DNA from: an uncultured Clostridia bacterium | GTDB lineage: Bacteria > Bacillota > Clostridia > Oscillospirales > Acutalibacteraceae | Reading direction: 5' to 3' | Length of the DNA: 36,930 nucleotides | NCBI GenBank assembly: GCA_947165755.1 | Contig: CAMVBR010000004.1 | Coordinates: forward strand, 1 to 36,930 | In this document: positions 1 to 6,984 of the stretch, piece by piece | Position numbering within the stretch: the first letter of the stretch is position 1 | Layout: each line of letters starts with the position of its first letter | Notes under the pieces: generated by a model | Databases searched by the model: none | What the model saw: only the letters and a program-made list of their open reading frames with translations | Told to the model about the DNA's origin: nothing | Translations under genes and position numbers: made by a program

Positions 1-1
1 G

Positions 2-682
2 GAACGTACAAGATATTTATATTCCCTGTTAAGCAGGCTCGGCGTTTCGCATGGCATCCTTCTTGATCTGGCCTGCGGCACCGGCGCTGTAAGCGAGGCC
101 TTTATTCAACTTGGATACGACGTGATTTCGGTGGATCTTTCGTATGATATGCTGATGCAGGCCAGACAGCGTCTCGCTGCTTACGGGGGGAAAGCGCTGA
201 TCCTTGCGCAGGATATGCGGGAACTTGATCTTTTCGGAACGATCAATGCCTGCGTATGCTGTTTGGATTCGATCAACCACCTCACAGATCCTGCGGACGT
301 TCAGCGTGTGTTTGACCGTGTTTCATTGTTTACAGAACCCGGCGGCGTATTCCTGTTTGACGTAAATACGGTATATAAGCACGAAGAGATCCTCGGCAGC
401 AATACGTTTGTATATGAAGACGAATCGGACTTTCTTGTGTGGCAGAATGAGTACGACCCTGCGGATCATACCGTTCAGATGCTGATCGACATATTCTCTT
501 CGGACGGGGCCGGAAAATATACGAGAGAGTGTGATGAGGTCACCGAGCGGGCATATCCTTCCGAGGCGCTGGAAAAGATGCTTTTCACCGCCGGATTTTC
601 CGAGGTCTTTCGATTCGGGGATCTGAGCTATAATGAGCCCGGGAATGAAGAACAGCGCATCTATTTCGCCGCTGTAAAATAA
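2..682 (+). CDS. Class I SAM-dependent methyltransferase, 5' end missing
   Basis: The reading frame is open from the window edge, so the gene starts upstream. An internal ATG at 122 is not the true start, because the SAM-binding glycine-rich loop (LLDLACGTGAVSEAF) is encoded before it, at about 62-106. A further acidic strand end (VISVD) follows, as expected for motif II of Rossmann-type methyltransferases. The middle part (CVCCLDSINHL, then FLFDVNT) matches the family known from Methyltransf_25/11-type proteins annotated only as class I methyltransferases. The substrate cannot be read from the sequence. The stop lies 12 bp before hslO, so the two genes probably share a transcript. Confidence 0.85.
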   Translation, partial: ERTRYLYSLLSRLGVSHGILLDLACGTGAVSEAFIQLGYDVISVDLSYDMLMQARQRLAAYGGKALILAQDMRELDLFGTINACVCCLDSINHLTDPADVQRVFDRVSLFTEPGGVFLFDVNTVYKHEEILGSNTFVYEDESDFLVWQNEYDPADHTVQMLIDIFSSDGAGKYTRECDEVTERAYPSEALEKMLFTAGFSEVFRFGDLSYNEPGNEEQRIYFAAVK

Positions 683-694
683 AAAGGAGTAATT

Positions 695-1570
695 ATGGGA
701 AGAATTGAAAGATGTATTTCCGACGACGGTACCGTCGTTGTGATTGCAGAGGATTCAACGGATATTGTGGAGGCGGCGCGTCAGATCCACAGTACTTCCA
801 AGGTGTGCACCGCCGCTTTGGGCCGCCTTCTTACCGGCGCCTCCATTATGGGATATATGCTGAAAAGCGCCGAGCAGACCTTAACGCTGCGCGTAAGCGG
901 CAACGGGGAAGCGGGGGCGGTGATCGCCGCATCCGATGCAAAGGGGAATGTAAAAGGCTACATGATGAATCCTCATGTTGAGCTTCCGCTGAAACCAAAC
1001 GGAAAGCTGGACGTGGGCAAAGCGGTCGGCAGTGAAGGCACGCTTTCCGTGATCAAGGATCTTGGGCTGCGCGAACCCATGATCGGTCAGGTCCCGCTGA
1101 TATCCGGCGAGATCGCCGAAGACCTTACCTCCTACTTTGCCGCCAGCGAGCAAATACCTACTGTGTGCTCGCTCGGTGTGCTTGTGGATAAAGAAGGCCG
1201 TACGGCAAAGGCCGGTGGATTCCTGATCCAGCTGCTTCCAACTGCGGATGATACGGTCATCGAACGGGTGGAGAAAGGGATCAGGTCTGTGCTGCCTGTT
1301 ACAACGATGCTGCGTGACGGCTGCACACCGTTGGAGATCTGCAGTAAGGTATTGCCTGAGTTCAGGGTGCAGCCTTTGGATGCCGGCGAAACAGAATACC
1401 GCTGTGATTGTTCCCGCGATCGTGTTGCGAAAGCGCTTTTGAGCACAGGCGCAGAGGCGTTGAAGGAAATGGCGCAGGATGAGATCACAGAGGTGCGGTG
1501 CCATTTTTGCCCCTCCGTTTATAAGTTTACATCGAAACAGATCGAAGATCTTATAAAAAAAGCAAAATAA
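695..1570 (+). CDS. hslO: Hsp33 redox-regulated holdase chaperone
   Basis: The product is 291 residues, the usual length for Hsp33. This cytoplasmic chaperone is activated by oxidation and heat, when a C-terminal zinc centre loses its metal and forms disulfides. The four zinc cysteines are present as C237-x-C239 and C269-x2-C272. The N-terminal substrate-binding domain contains the typical stretches TGASIMGYMLK and GYMMNP. The start is an ATG with a good AAAGGAG ribosome binding site 7 bp upstream. The gene follows a methyltransferase gene at 12 bp and ends at a strong bidirectional terminator. Confidence 0.97.
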   Translation: MGRIERCISDDGTVVVIAEDSTDIVEAARQIHSTSKVCTAALGRLLTGASIMGYMLKSAEQTLTLRVSGNGEAGAVIAASDAKGNVKGYMMNPHVELPLKPNGKLDVGKAVGSEGTLSVIKDLGLREPMIGQVPLISGEIAEDLTSYFAASEQIPTVCSLGVLVDKEGRTAKAGGFLIQLLPTADDTVIERVEKGIRSVLPVTTMLRDGCTPLEICSKVLPEFRVQPLDAGETEYRCDCSRDRVAKALLSTGAEALKEMAQDEITEVRCHFCPSVYKFTSKQIEDLIKKAK

Positions 1571-1586
1571 CCCCATGAAAAATGAG

Positions 1587-1613
1587 AAAGCTCTTCACGA
1601 AGAAGAGCTTTTT
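1587..1613. terminator. Bidirectional intrinsic terminator between hslO and a convergent gene
   Basis: There is a perfect 10-bp stem: AAAGCTCTTC (1587-1596) pairs with GAAGAGCTTT (1602-1611) around a 5-nt loop. A T-run follows on the + strand and an A-run precedes it, so it can end transcription from both sides. It lies between the hslO stop and the stop of the leftward gene at 1615. Confidence 0.9.
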
Positions 1614-1614
1614 A

Positions 1615-2154
1615 TTATTTGTGTGTGAGCAGAATAACGTAACGCGCATGCTTGTCATTGATTTTGACCGCTTCTTCGGCTGCGGCCTGCAGTACCCCGC
1701 CGGAAACAGTGTCGACGTGTAGTTTTTCGAGATCATTGAGCTGAGCCGCAGCGGCAGCAGCTTTATTCTGCGGAACATGGATGAACGTATCCGCGTAAAC
1801 GGAAACGCTGTCTCTCTGTGTGTCGCCAACGGAAACCGAAATGATTTTAATATTCTTTTTATAAGCCTTGAACACCTTTGCGATATCATCAAACACAGGT
1901 GCGTCGGAGGCGGCAAAAAAATAATTGACTTTTCCGTAGCAGTCCCTGAGGATGGAAGCGCCGATTTCATAGCCGATGCTGTGTGAGTATGCCTCTATGG
2001 GGGGGATGACCTTTGCGTCAAGTTCTCCGGATATTCCATGCTGCTTCATGAAATGAAACAAGCGCATCATTGTTTTTTCGGAAGATAACGAATCGGCAGA
2101 ATCGGCAAGTCTGTAATTCGGATCGATCCCGATATCAAAATAGAAACCGTCCAT
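1615..2154 (-). CDS. Hypothetical protein, 179 aa, possible NYN/PIN-like fold
   Basis: I do not recognise a family with confidence. The protein begins MDGFYFDIGIDPNY. Its middle alternates hydrophobic strands and helices: VNYFFAASDAPVFDDIAK, then IKIISVSVG, then ADTFIHV. This order loosely recalls NYN/PIN nucleases (a strand ending in acidic residues, a helix, a strand, then an 'aD.Fi.l' motif), but the usual acidic set is not clearly conserved, so any nuclease activity is only a guess. No signal peptide or membrane segment is visible. The start codon directly abuts the stop of the upstream 78-residue gene, which implies translational coupling. Confidence 0.6.
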   Translation of the reverse strand: MDGFYFDIGIDPNYRLADSADSLSSEKTMMRLFHFMKQHGISGELDAKVIPPIEAYSHSIGYEIGASILRDCYGKVNYFFAASDAPVFDDIAKVFKAYKKNIKIISVSVGDTQRDSVSVYADTFIHVPQNKAAAAAAQLNDLEKLHVDTVSGGVLQAAAEEAVKINDKHARYVILLTHK

Positions 2155-2391
2155 TCAGGAATCCACCTCCGGATCCAAAGAAAACTCCGCGCTGCTGTAT
2201 TCCGGAAGCGGAGGATGTGAGGCAAGAGGAATACGCTTCATCGGATCATAAACAAAATGCCTGCAGGAGCCGTCCGGTGTAGTTAGCCCCTTTTTTTCAC
2301 AAAGAGCTGTTTTGCCGTTTTTTGTTTTTATGCATCTGGCGCAGTATGCGCATTTCGGTTCGATTTCAGTGCCGAAAACCTTTTTTGCCAT
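2155..2391 (-). CDS. Small cysteine-rich protein, 78 aa, probable zinc-binding
   Basis: This unknown soluble protein has five cysteines in its first 43 residues (C14-x2-C17-x2-C20, C31, C43), followed by the sequence CRHFVYDPMKRIP. That arrangement resembles short zinc-knuckle proteins common in clostridial genomes that remain unnamed. The C-terminal 20 residues are acidic and probably flexible. I see no strong ribosome binding site before the ATG. A purine-rich AAAGAAAGGAA lies about 40 bp upstream, too far away to serve this start. The gene is between the ylbJ-like gene (59 bp upstream) and the abutting 179-residue gene. Confidence 0.6.
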   Translation of the reverse strand: MAKKVFGTEIEPKCAYCARCIKTKNGKTALCEKKGLTTPDGSCRHFVYDPMKRIPLASHPPLPEYSSAEFSLDPEVDS

Positions 2392-2450
2392 AAGATACGG
2401 TTCCGCATCATGAGAAATTGGCGCGGATTCCTTTCTTTTTTTTTATGTTA

Positions 2451-3530
2451 TCATATTTTTTTCTTATAATCAAGTGGAATAACGAAGTTTTTTGGGGTTG
2501 GCCTCCTTGCGGCGGAAAGCATGAAGACAATACAAAAGAGAATGAGAACCGCGGTTCCTGCAGCAGAAACGGAGACCGGCCGCAGAAGGACGTGTTGTGT
2601 GGAAGAAGTCAGCACGGAGGCGGGAATGATTTTCAGAAATAATATTTCCGCCAAAAAAGACAATCCGCCCGAAAACGATCTGTAAAGTAAATATACTGCC
2701 GGATGAACCCCGAGCCGTTTCAAATCAGGCAACAGCTGGAGAAAAATACAGATCCCTCCGAACCCCATGCTGAAAGCGCAAAGGGGAAGGTTTCTTTCAG
2801 ATGCGCAATAGATAACCGCTTTGGTAACTTCGGAAAGCACGGTAAGAGGTTTGAAAAAAGGCAAAGAAGACAATGGAGCCGTAATTGCCGAAAAAAGTAC
2901 GATCCACGCACAGATCGAAGCAGTGTTCTTAATGGTTGCGTCTACGGCTTTGACAAGTGCATCTGTAAAGGATAGGTCATTCCACTCTGCGCCGTCGATT
3001 GCGGGCGGTTTATGTTTATTTTTTCGCAGCGTCAAACATAAAAGAAGATTGGATATGGTTACGGCAGAATACAGAAGGATTCCATGCGCTGCAGAACCGC
3101 AATAAATCTTTCCCGCAACGAGTACGGAAAATATGATGCCGGGATTTACATTTATCAACGCGGCCTTTTGCGCGCTGCGAAGATCGATGCGTCCGGCGGC
3201 ATAAAGGGAAACTGCCGTTTTTACTCCCACGGGATAGCCGTTCAGCGAACCGAAAAAGAAAACCGGGGCGGTGGATGACGGCAAGCCGGATAACCATTGG
3301 ATCGGCAGAAAAACAGCCCGATCTACCTTATTCGGATAACGCAGGCGAGAAAGAAAAGACGAGAGCGCCAACATGGGGAACAGCGATGGAATCATTGTGT
3401 TCATGCAAAGATCGATCCCGATGCGAGCGCCTTGCGTTATCGAAGCGATATGCTTCACGGCGAACAGGGAGATCAGTATTGCTGCAAACAGCGATAGGTA
3501 TCTCAGGATTATTACTCTTTTTGTTTTCAT
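2451..3530 (-). CDS. ylbJ: YlbJ-like sporulation integral membrane protein
   Basis: This is a 359-residue polytopic membrane protein with about eight hydrophobic segments. It carries the family's hallmark stretch near the N-terminus (MNTMIPSLFPMLALSSFL), then GSLNGYPVGVKTAVSLY and NVNPGIIFSVL, which resemble nucleoside-recognition/gate-type domains. In Bacillus, YlbJ is made in the mother cell under sigma-E and contributes to spore development; its transport role is inferred, not shown here. The gene is divergent from yqfC, another sigma-E-class sporulation gene. The ATG has no ribosome binding site, and a TATAAT sits only 5 bp before it, so the mRNA could be leaderless. Confidence 0.85.
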   Translation of the reverse strand: MKTKRVIILRYLSLFAAILISLFAVKHIASITQGARIGIDLCMNTMIPSLFPMLALSSFLSRLRYPNKVDRAVFLPIQWLSGLPSSTAPVFFFGSLNGYPVGVKTAVSLYAAGRIDLRSAQKAALINVNPGIIFSVLVAGKIYCGSAAHGILLYSAVTISNLLLCLTLRKNKHKPPAIDGAEWNDLSFTDALVKAVDATIKNTASICAWIVLFSAITAPLSSLPFFKPLTVLSEVTKAVIYCASERNLPLCAFSMGFGGICIFLQLLPDLKRLGVHPAVYLLYRSFSGGLSFLAEILFLKIIPASVLTSSTQHVLLRPVSVSAAGTAVLILFCIVFMLSAARRPTPKNFVIPLDYKKKI

Positions 3531-3553
3531 ACTGAATTATATTTCGATCCGTT

Positions 3554-3581
3554 ATAAAAATATGCGGTATTCGCATATGAT
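3554..3581 (+). promoter_or_regulatory. Candidate sigma-E-type promoter for yqfC
   Basis: ATAAAAA (3554-3560), a 13-bp spacer and CATATGAT (3574-3581) resemble the sigma-E consensus (ATA-rich -35, CATACAAT-like -10). yqfC belongs to the sigma-E regulon in Bacillus. A perfect 7-bp inverted repeat (ATATGCG at 3560-3566, CGCATAT at 3572-3578) overlaps the spacer and the -10 element. This is a match by eye only. Confidence 0.4.
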
Positions 3582-3611
3582 TTTATCGATCGGAAACAGG
3601 AGGTAAATTTA

Positions 3612-3896
3612 ATGACGAAAAAGAGACCCAAGCTCAGGCAGCTTTTAGATCGCATCGGAAAGAAAGCCGAGATCGATACGTTCGCAAGTTTTTTGCTGCA
3701 GATGAATGCATCCGGTGAACTGGCGTTCAAGGGGTGTACGAGTATTTTGGAATGTACGGAGAATGAAATATGTTTGAGCTGCAGTTACGGGATCGTGAAA
3801 ATGATCGGCGCACAGTTGAACGTTCCGAGTTATTCTTCCGATGAAACGATCGTGTCCGGCAGAATTGAAGAGCTGCATTTTATTTGGAGGAACTGA
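3612..3896 (+). CDS. yqfC: Sporulation protein YqfC
   Basis: This is a 94-residue protein of the YabP/YqfC family, known from sporulation studies in Bacillus as a mother-cell product. The signature is the sequence from 'GELAFKGCTSILECTENEICLSC' onward (residues ~35-58), a beta-rich stretch with a conserved glycine-isoleucine pattern. The ATG is preceded by GGAGG at about 8 bp. yqfD starts 3 bp after the stop. The molecular role is unknown in the family; pairing with yqfD is the main evidence that the two act together. Confidence 0.9.
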   Translation: MTKKRPKLRQLLDRIGKKAEIDTFASFLLQMNASGELAFKGCTSILECTENEICLSCSYGIVKMIGAQLNVPSYSSDETIVSGRIEELHFIWRN

Positions 3897-3899
3897 GTT

Positions 3900-5054
3900 T
3901 TGTTTGAAAGAATCGTACATTTTTTGAAGGGTGAAGTGCTTTTTACGGCCAAAGACGGCTTCTTCGCCGAATTTATGACCGCGTGCCAAGCGGAAAAAGC
4001 AATTCTAAAAAACGTTGTTGTATCGGGTGAGGGTATCACGGCAAGCGTCTGCTGGAGGGACTACGTCCGTGTGATCCGCGCCGCGCAGAGAAGCGGCATG
4101 GTCCTGATCGTGTCTGAACGGTCCGGCATGCCTGATATTTTGAATAAATACAAAAAGCGGATTGGAATTCCTGTTGGAGTTCTTCTTTTTATTTTCATTC
4201 TTTTATTTTTATCTTCCACCCTTTGGAGTATTGAAATCACAGGGTTGAAAACGATCAGCGAAAGCAGCTTTCGTGCGTATCTGGAACAGGCAAATGTGAA
4301 ACAGGGGGTATTTTTAGGAACGATCAACTGCAATGAAATTGAATCATATTCCGAGAGATACGGTGAGCAGGTCCTTCGTTCCACGGTAAACCTGGTAGGC
4401 TGCAGGCTATACGTCAACATAGATGAGAGGGAAGTCATACCTGAGATTTCCGGGCGTAAGAGGTACTGCAATATTATCGCCGGAAAGGACGGCGAGATCC
4501 TGAAGGCCGACGTTTTTTCGGGCGCTTCTGACGTTCACGTGGGCGACGCTGTGCTCAAGGGCGATCTGTTGGTGAACGGGATTCAGAATACGCCGGGCGG
4601 GGCAACGCTTTTTCTGGAAGCAAAGGCAATGATCCTTGCAAGAACGCAAACGGGGTTTACCTGTCAAACCGGAAAGCATATCAAGGTGCAGAAAATAGAA
4701 ACCTCAAAGAACAAATACGCAATCCGTATGTTCGGGGTCACGGTTCCTGAGCCTTCCGAGAAAATCGCATGTGTTTCCATGCTGAGCGCGGATTCAGTGA
4801 TCTTTCCTTTGGCTGTGGTGAGGACCCACGAAAAAGTATTAAAGGAGGAGCGAATCACGCTGAATGATCACAAATCTTTCTTGATCGCCTTTACGGATCT
4901 CGCGGCCGCCGCGGCGGACATGATGAAATCGATCGCTGTTGTTGATTGCCGGATCCGTGTGCAGGCAAACACACAGGTGAGCGTTGAGGCGCAGTTTGTT
5001 TGTGAAGAGGATATTGCCGTGCCGCAATATTTTGAAACAATAAATAAATATTAA
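3900..5054 (+). CDS. yqfD: Sporulation membrane protein YqfD
   Basis: The product is 384 residues with one clear membrane segment at about residues 88-110, between a cytoplasmic N-terminal part and a large C-terminal part with the POTRA-like/YqfD pattern (IEITGLKTISE, then NVDEREV-type strands written here as NIDEREVIPEI). The family is needed for efficient sporulation in Bacillus. The start is TTG at 3900: GGAGG at 3886-3890 lies 9 bp upstream and no ATG fits better. It is co-transcribed with yqfC. In many Firmicutes phoH and ybeY follow yqfD; here two XRE regulators follow instead. Confidence 0.92.
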   Translation: MFERIVHFLKGEVLFTAKDGFFAEFMTACQAEKAILKNVVVSGEGITASVCWRDYVRVIRAAQRSGMVLIVSERSGMPDILNKYKKRIGIPVGVLLFIFILLFLSSTLWSIEITGLKTISESSFRAYLEQANVKQGVFLGTINCNEIESYSERYGEQVLRSTVNLVGCRLYVNIDEREVIPEISGRKRYCNIIAGKDGEILKADVFSGASDVHVGDAVLKGDLLVNGIQNTPGGATLFLEAKAMILARTQTGFTCQTGKHIKVQKIETSKNKYAIRMFGVTVPEPSEKIACVSMLSADSVIFPLAVVRTHEKVLKEERITLNDHKSFLIAFTDLAAAAADMMKSIAVVDCRIRVQANTQVSVEAQFVCEEDIAVPQYFETINKY

Positions 5055-5064
5055 TTAATATAAA

Positions 5065-5093
5065 TTGACAGAAAAGCGAGGATATGATAAAAT
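5065..5093 (+). promoter_or_regulatory. Sigma-A-type promoter before the XRE pair
   Basis: TTGACA (5065-5070), a 17-bp spacer and TAAAAT (5088-5093) form a near-consensus vegetative promoter, 10 bp after the yqfD stop. It would separate the downstream regulator/oxidoreductase genes from the sporulation pair. The expected transcription start (about 5100) falls right at the candidate ribosome binding site, so the leader would be very short. Confidence 0.6.
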
Positions 5094-5109
5094 AACCAAG
5101 GTGATTTTT

Positions 5110-5355
5110 TTGAGAGTCAGAAAACTGATTTCCGGTGATAAAAATATTGTGGGCGAGCTTCTCCTGCAAAGACGCAGAGAGTTGGGGCTGAAGCAAAAGG
5201 ATCTTCTTACAAAACTTCAGCTGAAGGGAATTGAAATGAGTTCGTCGTCTCTTTCTAAAATCGAGGGACGGCAGCGCAACGTAAGAGATTTTGAATTGGC
5301 CGCTTTCTGTGAAATACTGGATCTTGACGCCTCAGACCTTCTGGGGCTTAAATGA
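5110..5355 (+). CDS. Small XRE-family helix-turn-helix protein
   Basis: The product is a compact DNA-binding protein that is almost wholly one helix-turn-helix domain: VGELLLQRRRELGLKQKDLL, then MSSSSLSKIEGRQRNVRDFE and a C-terminal ILDLDASDLLGL. It is typical of single-domain XRE repressors. I prefer the TTG start at 5110, preceded by AAGGTGA. A longer frame from TTG at 5065 is unlikely, because that codon is part of a TTGACA promoter element. GTG at 5149 is another possibility. The stop overlaps the ATG of the next regulator gene by 4 bp. The target is unknown. Confidence 0.75.
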   Translation: MRVRKLISGDKNIVGELLLQRRRELGLKQKDLLTKLQLKGIEMSSSSLSKIEGRQRNVRDFELAAFCEILDLDASDLLGLK

Positions 5356-5744
5356 TTATCGGGGGATTGGACATGCGATTGGAAGATAAGCTGACCGCAC
5401 TCAGAAAAGAAGCGGGGTATACACAGCAGGAGATCGCCGAATTGATCGGTGTGGAAAGATCGACCTATGCCGGTTACGAAACGGGGAAAGCCGCAATACC
5501 GATTCGGAAGATACAACTGCTTTCTGTGATATATAACGTTGATCTCAATGCGTTCAGCACCTCCGAAGTGTTGTCTTTACGTTCTCCCGATCCTGTTCGT
5601 GACGAAAAAGAGGAAGACGGCGGAGATAACCGGCTTACAAAAGACGAAAGAATGCTGCTTGCAAAAATCCGGATCATTCGGGCGCAGGGCAGATCAAAGG
5701 AGTTGACAGATCTGCTTGAAAAAATGGCGGATCCTGAAGAATGA
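5352..5744 (+). CDS. XRE-family helix-turn-helix regulator, 130 aa
   Basis: An N-terminal helix-turn-helix occupies about residues 8-65 (LTALRKEAGYTQQEIAELIG, then RSTYAGYETGKAAIPI), followed by an acidic linker (DEKEEDGGDN) and a helical C-terminus with a charged, possibly dimerising segment (KIRIIRAQGRSKELTDLLEKM). The ATG at 5352 overlaps the previous stop. A second ATG at 5373 (MRLEDK) has a G-rich site before it and fits the usual family start better, so the true protein may be 123 residues. The next gene again overlaps by 4 bp, so regulators and oxidoreductase are translated together. Confidence 0.85.
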   Translation: MIIGGLDMRLEDKLTALRKEAGYTQQEIAELIGVERSTYAGYETGKAAIPIRKIQLLSVIYNVDLNAFSTSEVLSLRSPDPVRDEKEEDGGDNRLTKDERMLLAKIRIIRAQGRSKELTDLLEKMADPEE

Positions 5745-6982
5745 GAGCTGCACAAGATGAAATAATGAAAATAGCTGTGGTTGGCGGAGGCGCTTCCGGG
5801 GTTTTTGCTGCCCTGGTCGCAGCGCACACGGCAAAAAAGAACCGTAAAAATGTACAAATACGCATTTATGAATCAAACAGCAGATTACTGAAAACAATAC
5901 TTGTTACCGGAAACGGTCGCTGTAATTTATCCAATGCCGAGATTTCCGCTGCGCATTATTTCGGCGCGGTTGATTTATTTTCATCGGTATACGCCTGTTT
6001 CGACAGACCTGCCGCGCTCTCTTTTTTTGAATCGCTCGGCTTGCTCACGGTAACCGATTCTGCCGGCAGGATCTACCCGATGAGTATGAAGGCTTCGTCT
6101 GTTGTGGATATCCTATTGCGCGGGCTTGAAAAAAACGGGATCGAGATCGTTGCGGATACCCGGATCACCTCCATGAAAAAAGAAAAACACGGTTATCTGC
6201 TGAATGACGCTTTCTATGCGGATAAGGTGATATTTGCCGCGGGCGGAAAGGTCGGCGGATCGGGTAATCCATCCGCGGCTGTTTATGATTTATTAAAAGC
6301 GTTCGGCGTTAAGTGTACGTATCTGCAACCGGCATTGACGGCTTTTATGATTTCGGATTTTACAAAAAGCCTGAAGGGGATCCGCACGGCCGGCGCGCTG
6401 ACGCTTTCGTCGGAACGCTCTGAGATTGCAAAAATGAGCGGTGAGATCCAATATACGGAATACGGGATCTCGGGAATACCGGCAATGCAGCTGTCGTCTT
6501 TCGCCGCAAGAGCGAATGCAAAACAATTGTTTTTAACGGCGGACAGCCTTCCTGAAATGAAGGAAGAAGATTTTGTTCGCCGGATCTATTCTATGAAAAA
6601 GAGCGACCCGCAAATGCCGATGCAGCTGTTTCTTACCGGTATACTGCCAAAGCCCCTCGGCGTTTTTTTTCTGAAAGAATCCGGTGCGTCTCAGGAGTGT
6701 CAGCTGCGTCATCTCACGGACGCGCTTGTTTCGGATCTGCTGAAAAACTGCAAGCATAAACGGTATGCCGTAAAAGGCCTGCGCGGATTTGAAAACGCGC
6801 AGGTGACGAGCGGAGGTATTGCCGGCTCGGAAATCACCGAGCGGTTGGAGTTGAAAAAATTGCCGGGCGTTTTTGTTTGCGGCGAATTGATAGACGTGGA
6901 CGGCGACTGCGGCGGCTACAATTTGCAATGGGCGTGGTCATCCGGCGCGGTTGCGGGAATTCACAGCGTTTTGGAGATATAA
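5741..6982 (+). CDS. HI0933/BaiN-family FAD-dependent oxidoreductase
   Basis: This 413-residue flavoprotein has the FAD-binding glycine motif VVGGGASG (residues 13-20), the family's TGNGRCNLSN signature near residue 56, and the C-terminal FAD motif CGELIDVDGDCGGYNLQWAW. HI0933-type proteins are widespread and mostly uncharacterised; BaiN from gut clostridia is linked to bile-acid reduction, but that role should not be transferred here without evidence. The ATG at 5741 overlaps the preceding stop (ATGA). An in-frame ATG at 5765 (MKIAVVGG) matches the normal family N-terminus equally well, and neither has a clear ribosome binding site. Confidence 0.9.
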   Translation: MRAAQDEIMKIAVVGGGASGVFAALVAAHTAKKNRKNVQIRIYESNSRLLKTILVTGNGRCNLSNAEISAAHYFGAVDLFSSVYACFDRPAALSFFESLGLLTVTDSAGRIYPMSMKASSVVDILLRGLEKNGIEIVADTRITSMKKEKHGYLLNDAFYADKVIFAAGGKVGGSGNPSAAVYDLLKAFGVKCTYLQPALTAFMISDFTKSLKGIRTAGALTLSSERSEIAKMSGEIQYTEYGISGIPAMQLSSFAARANAKQLFLTADSLPEMKEEDFVRRIYSMKKSDPQMPMQLFLTGILPKPLGVFFLKESGASQECQLRHLTDALVSDLLKNCKHKRYAVKGLRGFENAQVTSGGIAGSEITERLELKKLPGVFVCGELIDVDGDCGGYNLQWAWSSGAVAGIHSVLEI

Positions 6983-6984
6983 CA

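Noticed and set aside
881-1576. 231-codon open frame on the - strand over hslO
   Set aside because: It is antisense to the clear Hsp33 frame, has no family motif and no ribosome binding site, and would cover the terminator side only by chance.
6877-6984. N-terminal extension of the COG2509-type protein
   Set aside because: It overlaps the conserved end of the previous flavoprotein gene in another frame; the GTG at 6985 has a good site and matches the family start.
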